Source of the DNA: Sinotaia quadrata
Taxonomy: Eukaryota > Mollusca > Gastropoda > Architaenioglossa > Viviparidae
Assembly (NCBI GenBank): GCA_028829895.1
Contig: CM054181.1
Coordinates: 7,366,001-7,430,000, forward strand
Length of the DNA stretch: 64,000 bases
Direction of reading: 5' to 3'
Part shown: piece after piece, positions 39,847-51,373 of the stretch
Layout of the letters: the number at the start of each line of letters is the position of its first letter
How positions within the stretch are numbered: the stretch's first letter is position 1
Notes under the pieces: model-generated
What the model saw: the letters and a program-made list of their open reading frames with translations, nothing else
What the model was told of the DNA's origin: nothing
The model's database searches: none
Made by a program: the position numbers and the translations under genes

Positions 39847-42800
39847 TCAAGCATCAATGGGTTCAGTCTTAACTGGATGATATGAATTTCGGAATCCTGT
39901 GCCATGTCTATCCATTTGTTTTTTGAGCAAAGGTGAGTTTCGTAAAATTTCTTGGTGCATTCGTAGTGAGTCATCAAGCCTATCTGCTCGTAAACGTTTT
40001 GCTTCAACAGATTCATCTCTTTTAAAGCCAGAGAACAGAACATTATCTTCACTGAAAGCTCGCTTAGCAAGTGGCTCCTCCCCATAGAATGAATCGGTGA
40101 CATTTGCTTGTCGCTTCAAGACAGGTGTACCAGTAGATGACACTCTCTTGAGATCAGGGATAGGAGATGGTTCTCTATATGTGACAGACTTAAATTTTTT
40201 GGTTTTTATCAACTCACATTTTGATTTTGTTTCGAAAGAATTCTGTGGGGCAAAGGTCTGTGGGGCAGGGTTCTGTGAGTGGTTCTGAGCTGCAGATATG
40301 GGAGGACCAACAGGAATTGGCACTGAGGAAAGATTAGAGGGAGAAGTTGAAATTTCATGGGTTTTGGTCTGCAGAGGACCCCGTGTGCCCAGCAATGCTG
40401 CCACTTCTGCAACATCCATCTCATTTTCTGAGAAAAAGATCCTGTCAGCAATTTTTTCCTTGGAGGCACCTGCATGACCTTGTTTCTTATGAAGCATGAG
40501 TTGAACATTTTCTGGGATGCCTGAAACAAGTAGTGTATCGTCACTAGGGATTGTGATTTTCATGGGAGCAATTTCTGCAAGTGAACAGTATGTGTCCCCA
40601 AATGAACGAAACTCAACTTGCTTAATGGAGATACTGGTATAGTCACTGCTGCTGTTGCTGCCACTGTAAGAGTCTTGACGAGGAACTGGATCCAGGTTTT
40701 CACTAGGCTGACGCAAGATGGACTGTGGCTGCTTGCTAGAGGATGAAACTTTCAGAGGGGAGGGCGTGGCTGATTCAGGCTGCTCTGGTACAGGCTTGTC
40801 TACAGGACTGCAGAGCACCATAAGCTCTGAAAAGAAAGAGAACATTAGCTTGCTAAAAAATATTTAATGATGTAAACAATATTATAATGCATTCTCATTA
40901 ATTCTAAAATATGTTAAACCAAATTCCCATTAATCACAGGTCCACAAACTGCATAAAGCATTATGAGCACATCAGCAAAATGCCAATAGCAATAGCACTG
41001 AGTGCTTGCATTTTATTGTCACTTTATTGTATATTATTTATACATTTGCTGGTTTTAAAACTAAGATTAGGCTAAGTGCAGTCTGTAAACACATTAAAAA
41101 GTAATATGTGCTTATGAAACTGTACCAAAAGCAAAATTTTCAACTTAAAATCCAATAATTTGAAAATGTATTCCACAAAAGCTCTTGCATTAATTAATTT
41201 GGATTACAAAAGTAATACTGTATTTATAATGTATTTATTCTAAAGCGATTGTTAGCTGCTACCAACCTATTCAACTGTTTCATACATCATTACTTTGCCC
41301 TTTAACTTCTTGCCCATAAAACTAAAACAACTTAAAACAATTATTAGTGTTTGCCATTAAACTAATACAACTTAAAACAATTATTAATGTTTGCCTATAA
41401 AACTAATACAACTTAAAACAATTATTAGTGTATGGCCATAAAAGTATTTAATATTTAATAAAAGGGGATACCTTTTCACATTGAAATATGCTTTAAAAAC
41501 TCAAATCTTACACTGACAAATTATATTTTAAGTATAATTAAGCTCTGAATAGTGAACTAGTATGCAAAAAAACTTAAAAGCGATTGCCACTGAACTAATG
41601 ACAGAAAACCTGCAATGTTACATTACAATACTGAAGACAAGAGTAAAATGAAATGCTTGTACAATATGCTAATTCATTTAATTCATAAAAGCTCTCATAC
41701 CATAGATTGTCAAAAGAAGATTCATTTTAAAAAGGATACCCCTTCAAGAAACCAACAACAAAATTAGTTTCATTAAGTCCTTACTTAAAATTCCAAGATG
41801 ATGAATTTCTTCCCGTCAAAATAAATTCAATGTTTACAGTTTTACCATTTTAACCCCAGCAAGTCTAATTTTACAAACTAATTTTATGGTAATTGTACTC
41901 TTTACATCCTTGAAGCCATCTTAAAACATACTCAAAGAATGTCTCTTCCAAAGTACCAAACTAATAAATATGTTGTTTAATATCAACACTAACCAAGTGT
42001 CACAACATACCTCCAGCATTGTATTCCACCCTAACTGTCTTCAGCCAGTCAACAAATTTTTGAATATCCCGTACCATTACCTTCTGTATCTGTTCTAATA
42101 CTTTCATCTTTGCTTCTCGCAGTCCTGAATCAGAAATAAATTTGGAATTTAAATAAACATGTATAACACAGCCAGCTGACTCACAATCATTCTGGAAAAT
42201 GGGGATGGGGGTGGGGGGCATATATATAGGTCATTCTCTGGATAAGGTATACCACATAGGGTGGATCAATGTGAAATATGTTTTCTTGAAAATCCAGCAC
42301 TGAAATATCATGTGTTTATATTCTATATATCCAGAATTAATGTGAGAGATACATAAAATAGTAGTGTGAATTTGTGTTTATTTACTATGTAGTTGTTTGT
42401 AATATATTCTGTAATTATTTGTAAATACAAATTTGTTTTAACTGAAAATGGTGGCTATTTCTGTGATAATCTGATATGCTTATATATAGTTATTTTCTTT
42501 AATTTTCCTTGTTATAAATAATCCAACAAACATACCATATCAAGGTTTTCTTAGAAGTGATAATACATTAAAGCACAATTCTAGGTTTCTTTTATCTTGA
42601 AATGGTCGATTTTATGAAGAAATAATATTTTTTTAAAGCATTTATTTTGGTCACATTTCCTTTCCATATAAATCAGATCCTAAACTTTTATTCTTTTACC
42701 AAACATTGACATGTGGTATTTAAACAATCAATGCAATCAAAATATTCACATGTTAATGTTTTTCAAATTTATTTGTTGTGTTCAGAAATATTCAGCTTCC

Positions 42801-45800
42801 CTAAAAACTAAAGTAATTTGCTTTTATTTCTGCTTTAGTGCGTGACAGAAAATAATAAATTCATAAATATAATGACAATAATATTGTGAACTACTTCTCA
42901 TATTTTTCAACAGTGCCATGTTGCAGAAAGATAACTCTTGGTTCCATTAGGATCAAACTGATACGAAAGAAATGGCAGGAAAATTTTTGGAATCATCGAC
43001 ATTTCAGAACAGCTAAGATTTCTGACAATCTTGTGTATTTTGATTAAATTGATGAACATTGTAAATAACTTACATATTTATGTATATATCCATATGGTTC
43101 ACATTTAAACTTTCACATATTTCACATAGCTGGTGTGTATGTTTTAAAACTGAGCTACTAAAAAAAAAAACCAAAAAAACTGTGAATTACATTCGAGAAT
43201 AAATAAATATAAATAAAGCAATTAGACTTATTATACTAAAATAAATGTTATATTTAAATAGACAATTTGTTTATTACTTAAAATTATCCTCACAGTATAA
43301 TAACTTTGCCCATTTTATGTTTAATTGAGAAAAATAGAGCTTCTTTTATGATGGTTGATTTTTGCCACTCTTACCACCTCAACTCTCTGTGCAGGCTTTA
43401 CACGTCAGCAATTTAACTTTATTTGGATAGATAGATAGATATATATATATCACAATATATTTTTTCTGACAACAGAGTATTGTCACATTATTCCAGATTT
43501 TGATTATGTAAAAGTTATATAACATAAATTATATGCTTTTATCAATTTAATTTAAAAGTGACAACTAGATAACCTGAACAAGAATAATAGAGAGTTGCTG
43601 CTAGTGGTACTAATAATCTACTTAAGAAGATCATATAAAGCAGTGAGTTATCTCTTTATATACAAGTTTTGTTTACACAAATCTTAACTTATGGAACTAA
43701 TATTTTGGCATTTTCATTTTATTTGCACACCCAAGTCAAAAGTAATGCAGCCCAAGATGCTGGCCTGAAAATGAGAGGCCGATTCCCACATTTTAAATCT
43801 CCTAGTTGCTAGTTGTGATTTGCTGAAAATGAACTAAATGCTCTCATTTTCATATAATTAGTTCTAATTTTTCCCAGTAAAATGTATATACATATATTAG
43901 TTCTAAGTTTTTCCATTTTTGCTCATGAGAGGGTTTTGGGACTGTATATATCATGTAAAACTGAGAACTAATCTCACGCGTGTGTTTGTGTATGTGAGTA
44001 TATACACATACTCACTCTACACTCTCTAAGGTTAACATATCTACCACCACCACCACCATCACAAAAATGCACACATTAAGCGTGACAATGACACGGTAAA
44101 AGAATCAATAGGAAAAAACAGAAATGAAGCTTTTAGAGAAATAAGTAAAAGAACCTCACCAAAACCATCTGCAGCCTCAGAATCAGCATAGTTTTCTCTG
44201 GAATCAGACGTCACTGAAGATGAATCATCAGCAGAGCTCAAATCAGGCTCTGTTCGACTGCTCTGAGATCTCAGCACACCACCCCTGACACTACCACTGC
44301 TGTTCTCCCCATCCGGTGAGCCTACTGCTGCAAGCACAGGTGGCAACCCAGGGGCATCCCCCAAGGCCTCCAGACAGATACTTTCAATGAGAGGAATGTA
44401 AGTGGAGCGAATAGAGTGGTTTGTATAGTTATCGCACATGCCAGCCATTATTGAAATTCGCTGCATGATCTTACTTAAAGTGCTATTGCCCATCGGAGAA
44501 TGATCATACCAGACATAGTCAGATGGGTTAACATTTCGCTTTGGACGCTGCCAAAAGGCATCAGTCATGGGATGGAGATGAGCGACATACTTCAGAAATG
44601 ATTTCACTGGACAGCGCGGGTCACCTGCAGAGCAGAAATGATTTTGGTTAGTCAATTTGGAATTAAAAATTATAATTTATACTTATATTATCGTGGTTCT
44701 TAACCACATTTTCTAATAACTTAAAGAATCAACTTTTCAATGTAAAACTATTAAAACTTTTACTTCCATTTTCTGAAGTACTTTGGATATCACAGTACCT
44801 AAACGCTCATCTTCATATATGCTTGTCTTTAAAAATAATAAAATAAATATATTTATAAATTTCCTCAAAAGTGAACAATTTTTTACATTATTATATACAG
44901 ATTTCCTAAAGCTTTTAAAATCTATACTTAATTTTCACAGATGAAGGAACTAACACATGGCAGTAGTATGTAACCGCAGTATATGTAGAACTATTTTTTA
45001 CATTGTCTCCTCCTCCATCCCCAGCTCCACCACACAAAAAAATCAGTACAACTAATAAGCTAACAGTCTGGGATAACACAGTGAAATGAATTCACAAAAA
45101 AAGAAAACTATAAACACCTTTTCTCTTGATAAGATAAAGAAATAAAACGCACAACACTTAAAACAGTTAATTTTCTTCACTGGCTTTTGGCAAATTGCAT
45201 TATAAAAAGTGGATTGCTGCTAAAATCTTCTTTTTTTTTTGGTAGCATATTATTAATATTATTAAATCACTATAAAAAAAATTATAATAACATTGAAGAA
45301 TATGTGCATTTTTTGAGAAAATTTAAATATCATTTTCTAAAGACAAATATATCTTCAGATAAAGTATTTAGGTATAATGATATCCAAACTACTTCAGCAA
45401 TGTACCTCAGTGTTTGGGTACAATGATATCCAAACTACTTCAGCAGTGTACCTCTGTGGTATGCCAGTGTTTAGGTACAATGATATCCAAACTACTTCAG
45501 CAGTGTACCTCTATGGCAGGGGTCACCAGGTCGCCTGCAGGCCTTTTTCTAAGTCTTTACATTATGAATAATGTATAAAGGCAAACTAGAAGAGTGTATC
45601 AAACTGGTAGCCCTTCGTATGACTCAGTACCCATGAAGTAGCTCTCAGTATCGAAAAGGTTGGTGACCCCTGCTCTATGGTATGCCAGTGTTTAGGCACA
45701 ATATCCAAACTACATCAGCAGTGTACCTCTGGTATGCCAGTGTTTAGGCACAATGATATCCAAACTACATCAGCAGTGTACCTCTGGTATGCCAGTGCCT

Positions 45801-47311
45801 CTTTTTAATTTATTTATATGGCACAAAAGAGTTGGAGATACCACTTCAGTTCACTACTAATTTCACCAATTTCATCATTTTCACTTACCAATTTTGTTAC
45901 TTTCACTCAGTAACTTATCACCATCATTTGTTACCTTCATCACTTTACCACAATACCAGTGTACAATTTAGAATCTCAATTATGGCTGATAGTCTTTAAT
46001 TTGGTACCTTTATCAGTTTGTGCTTATGTCATATAACTATATAAATGATTGCCCATTTAAAAAAATAATAAAACACACAAGTTACTTAAATTTAAACAAA
46101 ACACACACAACTATATATTGTGCCAATGTATCCTTATTTATACTATACCAAGTTATAATTATACCATATTAAATACCTTCTGATTGTACATAATTGTCTT
46201 GAAGTAGTACAGTAGTAAAAAAATGTAGTATTGTGTAGTGGTTTATATTAACTGTAAGTCATATCCATTTGACTGAACATGATTCTAGCTAATAATGTAT
46301 TACTAGTACCAGTAGTAGTGATACTAAATAAACATGATTCTAATAATGTATTACTAGTACCAGTAGTAGTGATACTAAATAAACATGATTCTAATAATGT
46401 ATTACTAGTACCAGTAGTAGTTATACTAAATAAACATGTCTGTAGTACTATTATTTATACCAACTTTTCACATCCATTGCGTAGCAGACGACATAAACAT
46501 GGCGGGTGATAATATTTGTACCAAACAAACGATAATATATTTTATCTGGATGGAAAAAGAAAGGAAAAACTAAAAGAATAAAAAACTTACCTGGTCTTTC
46601 ATACATACGGGCCCCCATCTGAAAAGTCGTTCCGTCTTCTTTTTCGCCGTCTTGATTCACCCCAGAGTTAAATTTGGGGTGATCTTTCAACCAAACATAA
46701 CGACTGCCATTGATGTCGGTCGAAACTTCAAAATCGTTTTTCTTCATTAGTCGCAAATAGTCCTTTCCTCGGTTGCAGATGTACAAATTGACGTCAAAAA
46801 AAACCTTATTCTGCAAACTCTCAGGTGTGTTAAGCTCCATGGCTTCGCTCAAATAGATTTTCCGCAGGTCTTCCATTTCGATTCTCATCCTGTGATACTT
46901 GCGCGAACTGTTTGATCGCAGAGCGATGTCAAAGGTAGCGTTTGCCAGATCAAAAGTCCGGTCTCGAATTATGTCAACAGCAATCTCGTCTAGAAAAAAC
47001 CTATGGAGCCCTAATCTCAATTCCTTCATGCCCATTGTGTTTTCATCCAACCTGCTTTTGAGTTTGCCGTAGAAGACGCGAAGAAATTCAGCGAGTTGCG
47101 TCCTCGTCATGTGCGTCAAAGAGTGAATAGTGTGTCCTTGCGTCATCGCGAAATCTACCAAGTGTTGTGTCGCCTCGGCGACGAGGGTTGAATCTTCTCC
47201 GTATGTCATTTCGGTGGATGTCTGAGGAGACAAGTGAGCCTGAGGAGACTTTTTTCGTGTTTCCATTCCATGTGTTTTGCCTTCACTTTTGCTGGGCTGT
47301 GATTGAGCCAT
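39847..47311 (-). CDS. gene B: DUF3504 (Crypton recombinase-derived) domain protein, 759 aa, 4 coding exons
   Basis: The exons on the minus strand are 47311-46591, 44624-44160, 42124-42011 and 40826-39847 (stop included). Donors read CAG|GTAAGT, TTG|GTGAGG and GAG|GTATGT; acceptors end CTGCAG, GATTCAG and TTTTCAG. All three introns are phase 1. The ATG at 47311 is preceded by an in-frame TGA eight codons upstream. Residues about 42-320 resemble DUF3504: an N-terminal helical part, NRGKDYLRLMKKNDF with R181 at the first catalytic-arginine position, GDPRCPVKSFLKYVAHL, FWQRP, W279-Y280 then SPMGNSTLSKIM, and YTNHSIRSTYIPLI with H310-S-I-R313. A Ser/Asp-rich linker follows, then the helix exon (about 396-433) and a Ser/Pro-rich tail with basic clusters (KTKKFK, KRLR). 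The protein ends VKTEPIDA, with VKTE (752-755) SUMO-acceptor-like. No obvious nucleophilic tyrosine context was found, so a domesticated nuclear protein is the best reading. Function unknown. Confidence 0.87.
40827..42010 (-). other. gene B intron 3
   Basis: A GT-AG phase-1 intron containing a 40-bp minisatellite at 41312-41445. Confidence 0.8.
41312..41445. repeat. minisatellite, about 40-bp unit, 3.3 copies, in gene B intron 3
   Basis: The unit is ATAAAACTAATACAACTTAA plus AACAATTATTAGTGTTTGCC. Copies are nearly identical. Confidence 0.9.
42125..44159 (-). other. gene B intron 2
   Basis: A GT-AG phase-1 intron of about 2.0 kb. It contains a strongly asymmetric G-rich run (+ strand 42201-42218; C-rich in the transcript) about 80 bp upstream of the exon 3 acceptor, and short GATA and TA runs near 43423-43450. 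Confidence 0.8.
45370..45805. repeat. minisatellite, about 50-57 bp unit, 5 copies, interrupted by a MITE
   Basis: The unit contains ACAATGATATCCAAACTACT, TCAGCAGTGTACCTCTGTGG and TATGCCAGTGTTTAGGT. The array is split at 45509-45680 by an inserted element and resumes exactly afterwards. Confidence 0.9.
45517..45672. mobile_element. hAT-type MITE, 156 bp, with perfect 8-bp target duplication
   Basis: The insert starts CAGGGGTCACCA and ends TGGTGACCCCTG, a perfect 12-bp terminal inverted repeat. It is flanked on both sides by CTCTATGG (45509-45516 and 45673-45680). CAGGGGTC-type ends and an 8-bp duplication are hallmarks of hAT transposons. It is far too short for a transposase, so it is a non-autonomous copy. 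Perfect flanks and termini suggest a relatively recent insertion. Confidence 0.92.
46276..46437. repeat. minisatellite, 51-bp unit, about 3 copies, in gene B intron 1
   Basis: The unit contains AACATGATTCTAATAATGTA followed by TTACTAGTACCAGTAGTAGT and GATACTAAAT. The unit is a multiple of three, which leaves a repeat-driven open frame. Confidence 0.9.
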
Positions 47312-48884
47312 GTTGATGCTTGCGTGCTGACGTCACCGTCGCGTCGACTCAGGGCCCAGCCAGGGCAATACCCATGTTATCGAAGAGGAGTGAATAGGTT
47401 GGGCGTACATAGAGTTTCGAGCTTTTCTCTTGTCACAAGAAGCTTAACTCTTAAATTCTTTGTATTTAAAATTAACATATTTAAAAACTTGCTGCAATAA
47501 ACATCTGTTTAAAAAATGGCTCATAAGAATTTACTTATACGTTACGTACACTAATCCTGTACTCCCTTTTTTGTTTACCGTCCTGGAGAAAAAAAATCGA
47601 CGTAAGTGTCCGCCTACGTCATTGAATGACTCAGCGCGCATGCGTTATTTGAGGAATCTGTCAGCAGACGGAACAGAAACTGACGTCACTCGTTCATGAC
47701 AACAGCTACGTCGCGTATCATTGTGAGAACGTAACATCGGCTAAGCTCTACAGCAAAGATATAAAAATAGCCACTGCATATGAATAATCTCTCATTGTAA
47801 AAGTGTATAGAGACTGCAAACTGAGAAGTTTACCGAACAGCAGTTAACCCGGCTTTATCTCAATGATAAGCTACATGCACTTTTTGGGAAATCCAATCCG
47901 CCTTCTTGAATACAAACCTGACATTGGGAGAAAGACAAATAAATGAGCATTATACTGATGAGAAAACGAATGTTATGGGTACATTAATAATGTTGCGCAA
48001 AGTAGTCAAGCAGGGTTTGAATCCTAACCAAAAGGCCGCCATATGGATGAGGAAATGATAATAGTCTATATAGGCCTAAGTGTAGGTGTCCGACTCATTG
48101 CAAACTTGTAAAAAATAATTTGACCGAGAGTAATACTGACGCCGTTAGAGGCAAATTTGTCATATACTAAACCTGGACCTCATAACTCATTGAAACGTCA
48201 CCTCAAAGTCGCGTATTTTTTAACGGCTGCCCTATAAAGCTGGCCTTCAGTACATGTTTAATGGATGTTCAGTCACAAACTGTTTTATCTTGGTTTGTGG
48301 TGTATGCATAAGTTTACAAATTGAGTGCATTCAATTTAGTGACAATTGTCTGTTGAATATAAGTTGGTCGCATTTCGTTAGTCGCTCTTATGGTGACATC
48401 AGTTGAGAGTCGCGGGCACGGCCGCGCGGCGAACTGTAACTGACTGAATGAAATGCGCAACTGGAAGGCCGCCGATCAGGTATCGAGCGAGGAAACAGTG
48501 GTTGATGACGTCACTACATATAAGTCAAGTGCCAAAGATGTGTAATTATTAAAAATTAATATTAAGTAGGCCTTTATAAGTCGCCGACCACAAAATCAAG
48601 CAACGGTTAGAAGTGGGCGTTTTAGTTGGAATCAGCCAATAAACTAATTCACGGATTAATGCGGAAGTTCAACTCATACTCTTCAGCGCCGTGGTGAAGA
48701 GTCGACACACAAGATGGAACATTGCCTCAGACCGGTACATATGTGTCTCCAGATCGGCCAAATGATTGGATCTAGGTCATGCAGTTACTTACTGGATAAT
48801 CGGGTCAACTAAGTACGGGCTTGATTTGCACATTAGAAGAGTAAGCGATGATTGTGGCGTAAATATGACGTCACTTTGCAACTT

Positions 48885-48910
48885 GTGTGTGTGTGTGTGT
48901 GTGTGCGCGC
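48885..48910. repeat. short (GT)n tract
   Basis: A GT run ending in GCGCGCGC-type sequence, within the gene B upstream region. Confidence 0.9.
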
Positions 48911-49456
48911 GCACTTGGTAATGTAAACTTTCGCCTTTGCTTTGTGCGCACGGAGTCAAAACATGTTCTTCTTTTCCCAATCTAACGCGTTTCTCAGTCT
49001 TACTTTAGCTGTTTCATCCATCTCCTGCGACGTCAGTGAATGGCGGGTGAAAGTGACGTCACGTGCCACTTGGTGACATTTTGATGACTTATTACCACAC
49101 AGATTTATTGACTATTCACATTTGCTGCTTACTGGTGTGGACGTGCACACAATGAAGTGCACAGTCCGTTAACTAGAAATTCACACGTTCACTATAAAGT
49201 TTCTGCTGTGACAGTTTGGCGTTTGTGTGGCGTCAGTCTAAACGTCTTTTGATTTGACTCTGTTCCTGTTTAATGATAGTCAAGCTCGCATTCATTTTGG
49301 GTGTATATGTGTGTGTGTACAGGACGATGGGTCGCATAGTTTGTGACGTGTCAACTGCTGGAGGAAAAAAACGATACCATGCCCTGATTACCGGCTCCTT
49401 GTTTGTGACGTCTAAATTGCCAGAAAAAAAAAATGAAACTCTGTAAGCAGAGATCG

Positions 49457-49492
49457 GTGTGTGTGTGTGTGTTTGTGTGTGTATGTGTGTGT
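49457..49492. repeat. short interrupted (GT)n tract
   Basis: GT repeats with single TTTG and TATG interruptions. Confidence 0.9.
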
Positions 49493-49652
49493 TATCATTG
49501 ATTTTTTTTAAAGCTAGTTCCAAGACAGTGATGATAATGAATGGAAAAATAAATAGACGTTTCATCATAGATACAAAAGACAAAATAACCACACACAAAA
49601 ACCAACAAAAAAATCAAAATTTATGACCGACGTTCGCATTACTGTACTTGGC

Positions 49653-49672
49653 GGGGGTGGGGTGGGGTGGGG
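49653..49672 (+). promoter_or_regulatory. G-quadruplex motif
   Basis: Four runs of four to five G, separated by single T loops, lie about 2.3 kb upstream of the gene B start codon. Short loops and long runs predict a very stable parallel quadruplex. Whether it has any function is unknown. Confidence 0.8.
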
Positions 49673-49900
49673 AATGAGGATGAATAAGCAACATCAGAAT
49701 TAAGATTTTGCGTAGTTTTATTGCACCGATAATAGACACTGATCTCGTCACGTGATTGTTCGGTCTCTCGTGTTCCAGGATAAAACTAGAAATTCTAAGA
49801 TTTCAACAGATCTGACGCCGCTGAATTTGACCCCAGAGGTCATGCATGAAGGCGCAAAACTTGTCTTTCAACTTTGCCTGCGGGGAAATCCCTCTAAGTA

Positions 49901-50404
49901 TTCTATGTAAGCATAAAACCAACAGCTAACGAGGAAATTAATCACCGAATCAATCTGCTGTTACCAGAAGTCGATGAATCAGCTACTGAGCCCACTGAGT
50001 GGAGAGGACATCCAGTTAACGACATACCGGCAACAGTTTTAGTACGACCATTTTGAAAATACCAGCCTAACATTGCTTTCAAAATATGCCTAAGTTAACA
50101 CTGTAAATTATAAAATCATATTTAATTCATTTTATTAGAAATTCATTACAATAATTTTTGATTTTACTATTGGCTGGGATAAAATATTTTATATTTTACA
50201 TGCTTAAAATAAACATTAATGAAAATATTAATTTGTAACATTACACGTACAGAATATAATCATTAAATAATGTCAACAACAGTTTGCCATCACATTTAAA
50301 AACAACCTTGTGGGAAAATTCTAATCAGTATTTGTGTTAATCTGTATATTATGATTTCTCAAAATCAAAGCACATACTACAAATCTTTATCCACCGATAT
50401 ATAT

Positions 50405-50485
<81 letters not shown>

Positions 50486-51373
50486 GGCATTTCCTCTGCG
50501 TCACTAGTGGAAGTTTTAGTACAGTTATTAGGGGGAAAAACCAAACGTTGAGAACAAAAGTGTTATTGACAATGTGCTGAGAAGCATTCATTATATATTA
50601 TAAAATATTCCAGCATGAACATACATACACTTGCGAATATGTTTATATAAATTATACAGAGTATATTTTTTCAAGGTAAGGAGAATATATGTGAGAGAGA
50701 GTGTGTGCGTGCATGAAAAGTTACTAAAAAATAAATATTTACTAAATATAATTTCCGTTAATATTGCTTTTTTCAAAATTTAGCATATTCATTTAAATTT
50801 GTCAGTGCAAACTTAATCCATAATTAATATTATAATTACTTTTGTATTTCACTGTAGCATATATTAACATAGGGAAAATTGACTTCTAGAAAATCTTTCA
50901 AATTTGTATAAAGTATTAGATTGGTATGTGTAGAAGTGGTTTACAGTTGTAACTGAAAATAAGTCTGTATTGATACATGGTTGTTAGATACTGAGTCACT
51001 ATATTACACATGTGTACATATGCTTTATTTTGACAGAATGTTTTGTTAATATGAGGTTCAGCAGATAAAACAATATTTTATTTTTTAAAATAAACAATTC
51101 CTGACAAGCAACTATTTTATGGATTAGGTACAATCTCATTTCATTTAAATTACGGGCCTTGTTTTGGGCACACCCAGATTACTTTAATCATAAATGTTTC
51201 TTCTTTATACAGTGTAAAGGGTTCAAGAATATAAGATCATAACCAACAGACAGCACGTGACCGACCCACTGGAAGACTAGCAAATACTGAAGTTCTAGTT
51301 ACAGTTAGTTCCCTTTTCAAAAAGATGTGTAAATTCAGGACACAACGGCCTTTTTCTTTTTTTTTCTTTTCCT
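49901..51373. other. non-coding sequence with a long (GT)n tract
   Basis: No gene seen. A pure GT microsatellite occupies 50407-50483. Confidence 0.5.
50407..50483. repeat. (GT)n microsatellite
   Basis: A pure GT run of about 76 bp. Confidence 0.98.

Larger units (their letters stand above)
44625..46590 (-). other. gene B intron 1, interrupting the DUF3504 domain
   Basis: A phase-1 GT-AG intron with two minisatellites and a MITE. Gene A has no intron at the equivalent place. Retention would extend exon 1 by about 45 mostly hydrophobic codons before a stop near 46453. Confidence 0.8.
47312..49900 (-). promoter_or_regulatory. CpG-rich upstream region of gene B with CRE cluster
   Basis: This block is visibly richer in G+C and CpG than the rest (for example 48411-48437). 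It holds perfect TGACGTCA palindromes at 47328, 47681, 48506, 48866 and 49054, all followed by C. A near match lies at 49028, an AP-1/antioxidant-type ATGACTCAGC at 47626-47635, and an E-box CACGTG overlapping the last CRE (49060-49065). TGACGTCA is the CREB/ATF binding site. The nearest one is 17 bp from the start codon, probably in the 5' UTR. The region could also drive an unannotated transcript in the other direction. Confidence 0.6.

Noticed and set aside
48001..48035. tRNA-like T-arm string (GGGTTTGAATCC)
   Set aside because: No A-box or cloverleaf can be built around it.
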